Origin: an uncultured Sphingomonadaceae bacterium
Lineage (GTDB): Bacteria; Pseudomonadota; Alphaproteobacteria; Sphingomonadales; Sphingomonadaceae
Assembly: GCA_947493215.1 (NCBI GenBank)
Contig: CANLQE010000003.1
Coordinates: 287,996 to 351,995, forward strand
Length of the DNA: 64,000 nt
Direction: 5' to 3'
Shown here: positions 62,196-64,000 of the stretch, in pieces
Layout of the letters: the number at the start of each line of letters is the position of its first letter
How positions within the stretch are numbered: position 1 is the stretch's first letter
Notes under the pieces: model-generated
Databases searched by the model: none
The model's input: only the letters and a program-made list of their open reading frames with translations
What the model was told of the DNA's origin: nothing
Program-made: the position numbers and the translations under genes

Positions 62196-63563
62196 ATGCT
62201 TACGACGGATTTTTTGTCGCTTGTTAAGAATACAGACGTCACAATTGGTGACACCCCAACTCGTCGGGACCGCGTTGCACGCTTCGGACTGGTCAGTGAA
62301 TTAGGGTCTATCTTATCAGCATTAAAAAAAGTCATTCTCAGAGAGGACGCAGGCATATTAGCCGAGCATATTACGAAAGGTGAGCTTCGCGAAGAGCTCG
62401 GCGATGCCTTCTGGTATGTGGGGATGTGCACAAACATTCTATGCGATGGAAAAGATATATTTTCCGAGTGTCTTGATGAGCTAGAAAGTTTGCATTGTGG
62501 CCCTTCAACTGAATCAGAAAGAGTGAAACAAGCTGGCCCTCAAAGGATTGCGGAATTCGAAAAAGTTAAAACTGAATTCGACATGGATAAGACGCTTGAT
62601 AATTTTCAACGTGCAGCATTTGAAACCAGGCGAACGGAAGGCGACGAGCTTCGGGATGTTTGCGTGGCGGTGCTTCAACAACTAGCCGCGCAACTCGTCC
62701 GCTGTTATATGCCGGAAAGTGAGAAGGTCAAGATTAACACCGAAGTTAATGAGAAGTCGGACAAGAATATAGTCATCGAAACTGCTTGGCATCTGGCTGC
62801 ACTAGCAACCCTCAACGATTTGAAGCTTTCTGAAATATCAAAAGACTTAAAAGTAAAAACAGATTTTCGTGGCGAGGGTTCACCATCAGTTATACGTGAC
62901 GGGCTTTTCCGCAAACAAGAAAGCTTTCCCGAAACTTTTGAGATTGCGTTCGTACCTAACCCGGAAGATGAGCAAATTTCAGAGATGTTTTGGTTACGGG
63001 AAGACGGCTATCATTTAAAGCTGGGAGCCTCCCTTAAAGACAACCATAGCGGTGGAGATGGTTATCGATATCACGATGCGATTCACGTTGCTTTTGCGGT
63101 TCACCTAGGGTGGTCTCCGAATCTTCGTAAATTCATGAACCTAAAAAGAAAGTCCGATAAAAAAACTGACGACAACGAAGACGGCGGCCGAGCCGCAATA
63201 CTTGAAGAAATGATCATTCTGCACATTCACACCTACGCATCGAAGCTCAAATTGTACATCAATGAAGCCAAAGGAAACCCACCCGAAAAGCAATTAGTTG
63301 AATCTCCGTTTGCTGATCCTAGTGTTTTGACTTTCGAATTTATCCGCGGACTACACGAATTGACGACTAGTTCCGAAGTATTCAAGTCAAAAGAAGCTGA
63401 TTGGAGGCACGCAATTAGTGCTGGGTATGAAATGTACATACGCCTTCAAGCCGCGGGCGGCGTTCTTGTAGCCAATGTAAAAGAACGGACTTTAAGTTAC
63501 AGATCATTGTCAGACAACGAAAAACTGAGCACTGTCGGGGTACCGTTTCCTTCGGGCAATTAA
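62196..63563 (+). CDS. Two-domain MazG-type nucleoside triphosphate pyrophosphohydrolase
   Basis: 455 residues. The N-terminal MazG-like domain has LVSELGSILSALKKVIL and KGELREELGDAFWYVGMC (acidic metal site). A second all-alpha domain at ~285-350 contains YRYHDAIHVAFAVHLGWSP and the acidic EDGGRAAILEEMIILH. Together they match the standalone family of NTP-PPases found near phage-defence and nucleotide-modification genes. AGGGGGG lies before ATG 62196 (GTG 62187 is an alternative). Probably hydrolyses a dNTP to a dNMP, changing the nucleotide pool. Last gene of the system before a 228-base spacer. Confidence 0.85.
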   Translation: MLTTDFLSLVKNTDVTIGDTPTRRDRVARFGLVSELGSILSALKKVILREDAGILAEHITKGELREELGDAFWYVGMCTNILCDGKDIFSECLDELESLHCGPSTESERVKQAGPQRIAEFEKVKTEFDMDKTLDNFQRAAFETRRTEGDELRDVCVAVLQQLAAQLVRCYMPESEKVKINTEVNEKSDKNIVIETAWHLAALATLNDLKLSEISKDLKVKTDFRGEGSPSVIRDGLFRKQESFPETFEIAFVPNPEDEQISEMFWLREDGYHLKLGASLKDNHSGGDGYRYHDAIHVAFAVHLGWSPNLRKFMNLKRKSDKKTDDNEDGGRAAILEEMIILHIHTYASKLKLYINEAKGNPPEKQLVESPFADPSVLTFEFIRGLHELTTSSEVFKSKEADWRHAISAGYEMYIRLQAAGGVLVANVKERTLSYRSLSDNEKLSTVGVPFPSGN

Positions 63564-63791
63564 ATGCGTAAGGCGGAATTTCATCTGCTGGAGTACGCGC
63601 CATCTGAGGTTTGGCGTCTGCAACATCGCATAGGTTGATAATATCCAGTATGTTCAGTCGATATGCCTATCCAAAGGTTGCGATATGCCGTCTGCATATT
63701 TGTCACTTCAGAAGTTCCCTCCGAAACGGATGCAACATTCTTTGACACGTCGGATTTAAGATTACAGTTTGCAAATAACAAAGGGGGCTTT

Positions 63792-64000
63792 ATGGATTTT
63801 GCGAACCAGCTCCGGCAATGCGTGCCGGATCAACCAGAAATTAGTGTTCGCAAATCCTGGTCTTGCTTCTCCAAACTCAGTTGCGCCGCAATTCTTGCTG
63901 TATTTGCGGCAAGCTCAACACTTGCTAGTGAGACGGTCACTTATAAATATGATGAACTGGGCCGGCTCATTCGGACCTCTCAGACAGGCAGTGTCAATAA
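63792..64000 (+). CDS. Secreted YD/RHS-repeat protein, 5' part only
   Basis: The first 69 residues, cut by the window edge. A basic N-terminus and hydrophobic stretch (LSCAAILAVFAASSTLA) form a signal peptide, cleaved near ASE; the mature start VTYKYDELGRLIRTSQTG is a YD repeat. AAAGGGGGCTTT precedes the ATG. RHS/YD proteins form secreted beta-filament shells, often with a toxin tip; length and tip are outside the window. Confidence 0.75.
   Translation, partial: MDFANQLRQCVPDQPEISVRKSWSCFSKLSCAAILAVFAASSTLASETVTYKYDELGRLIRTSQTGSVN

Noticed and set aside
55071..63791. Island boundaries as a tRNA-Thr duplication (attL/attR)
   Set aside because: I found no copy of the tRNA 3' end near 63.5-64 kb, and serine recombinases usually do not use tRNA ends.
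1..64000. CRISPR array or transposon inverted repeats
   Set aside because: No regularly spaced repeats and no transposase genes were seen on either strand.

Overview
The window looks like chromosome of a sphingomonad-type alphaproteobacterium (Sphingorhabdus/Parasphingorhabdus-like). This is inferred from content: a SciP-type DUF1153 CtrA inhibitor, a giant 1560-residue NAD-glutamate dehydrogenase, XpaC-TelA, DUF3297, DUF962 and DUF445 proteins, and moderate-GC codon use. There are no rRNA genes and no CRISPR array; one tRNA gene (Thr, CGT anticodon) is visible.

Layout. 1-2.4 kb: a 3'-truncated GH13_18 sugar phosphorylase divergent from a glycerate 2-kinase, a pair that fits glucosylglycerate breakdown. 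2.5-10.6 kb: small accessory and metabolic genes: an AraC regulator, a CPBP membrane protease, a 5'-truncated metallo-beta-lactamase-fold remnant, two flavin PPOX-fold proteins, a GST/membrane-protein operon with a divergent TetR regulator and clear palindromic operators, a DUF6817 protein and a GFA-domain protein. 10.8-24 kb: lipid, aromatic and hydrolase-type metabolism (hotdog thioesterase, EthD, cyclase, FabH-like ketosynthase, tandem HSL-type esterases, enoyl-CoA hydratase, SDR) plus ion channel/DoxX, cold-shock protein and uracil-DNA glycosylase. 24-43 kb: housekeeping and envelope genes (DUF805 pair, typA, glycosyltransferase, SBF-like transporter, the conserved YbbP-YbbA/TesA group, TelA/XpaC, PilZ, pdxH-PhzF, mnmA, sciP, GlsB-type protein). 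43-55 kb: an RND efflux pair, DUF445, NAD-glutamate dehydrogenase and a PAS protein.

55.07-63.6 kb is an accessory island. It starts just beyond tRNA-Thr with a DUF3489-DUF2924-serine recombinase module. An apparently self-regulated operon follows: an acyl-carrier-protein-like gene, an XRE regulator, an ImmA/IrrE protease and a divergent thymidylate-synthase-like protein. Then come an AcpS-type phosphopantetheinyl transferase on the opposite strand, a protein of the DNA-base-hypermodification/HMUDK-helical (DNA-glycosylase-like) family and a two-domain MazG-type pyrophosphohydrolase. I propose that these genes form one nucleotide or DNA-base modification (possibly anti-phage) system that uses a dedicated carrier protein. 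The family assignments come from motifs read by eye; the joint function is inference. The window ends inside the start of a secreted YD/RHS-repeat protein.
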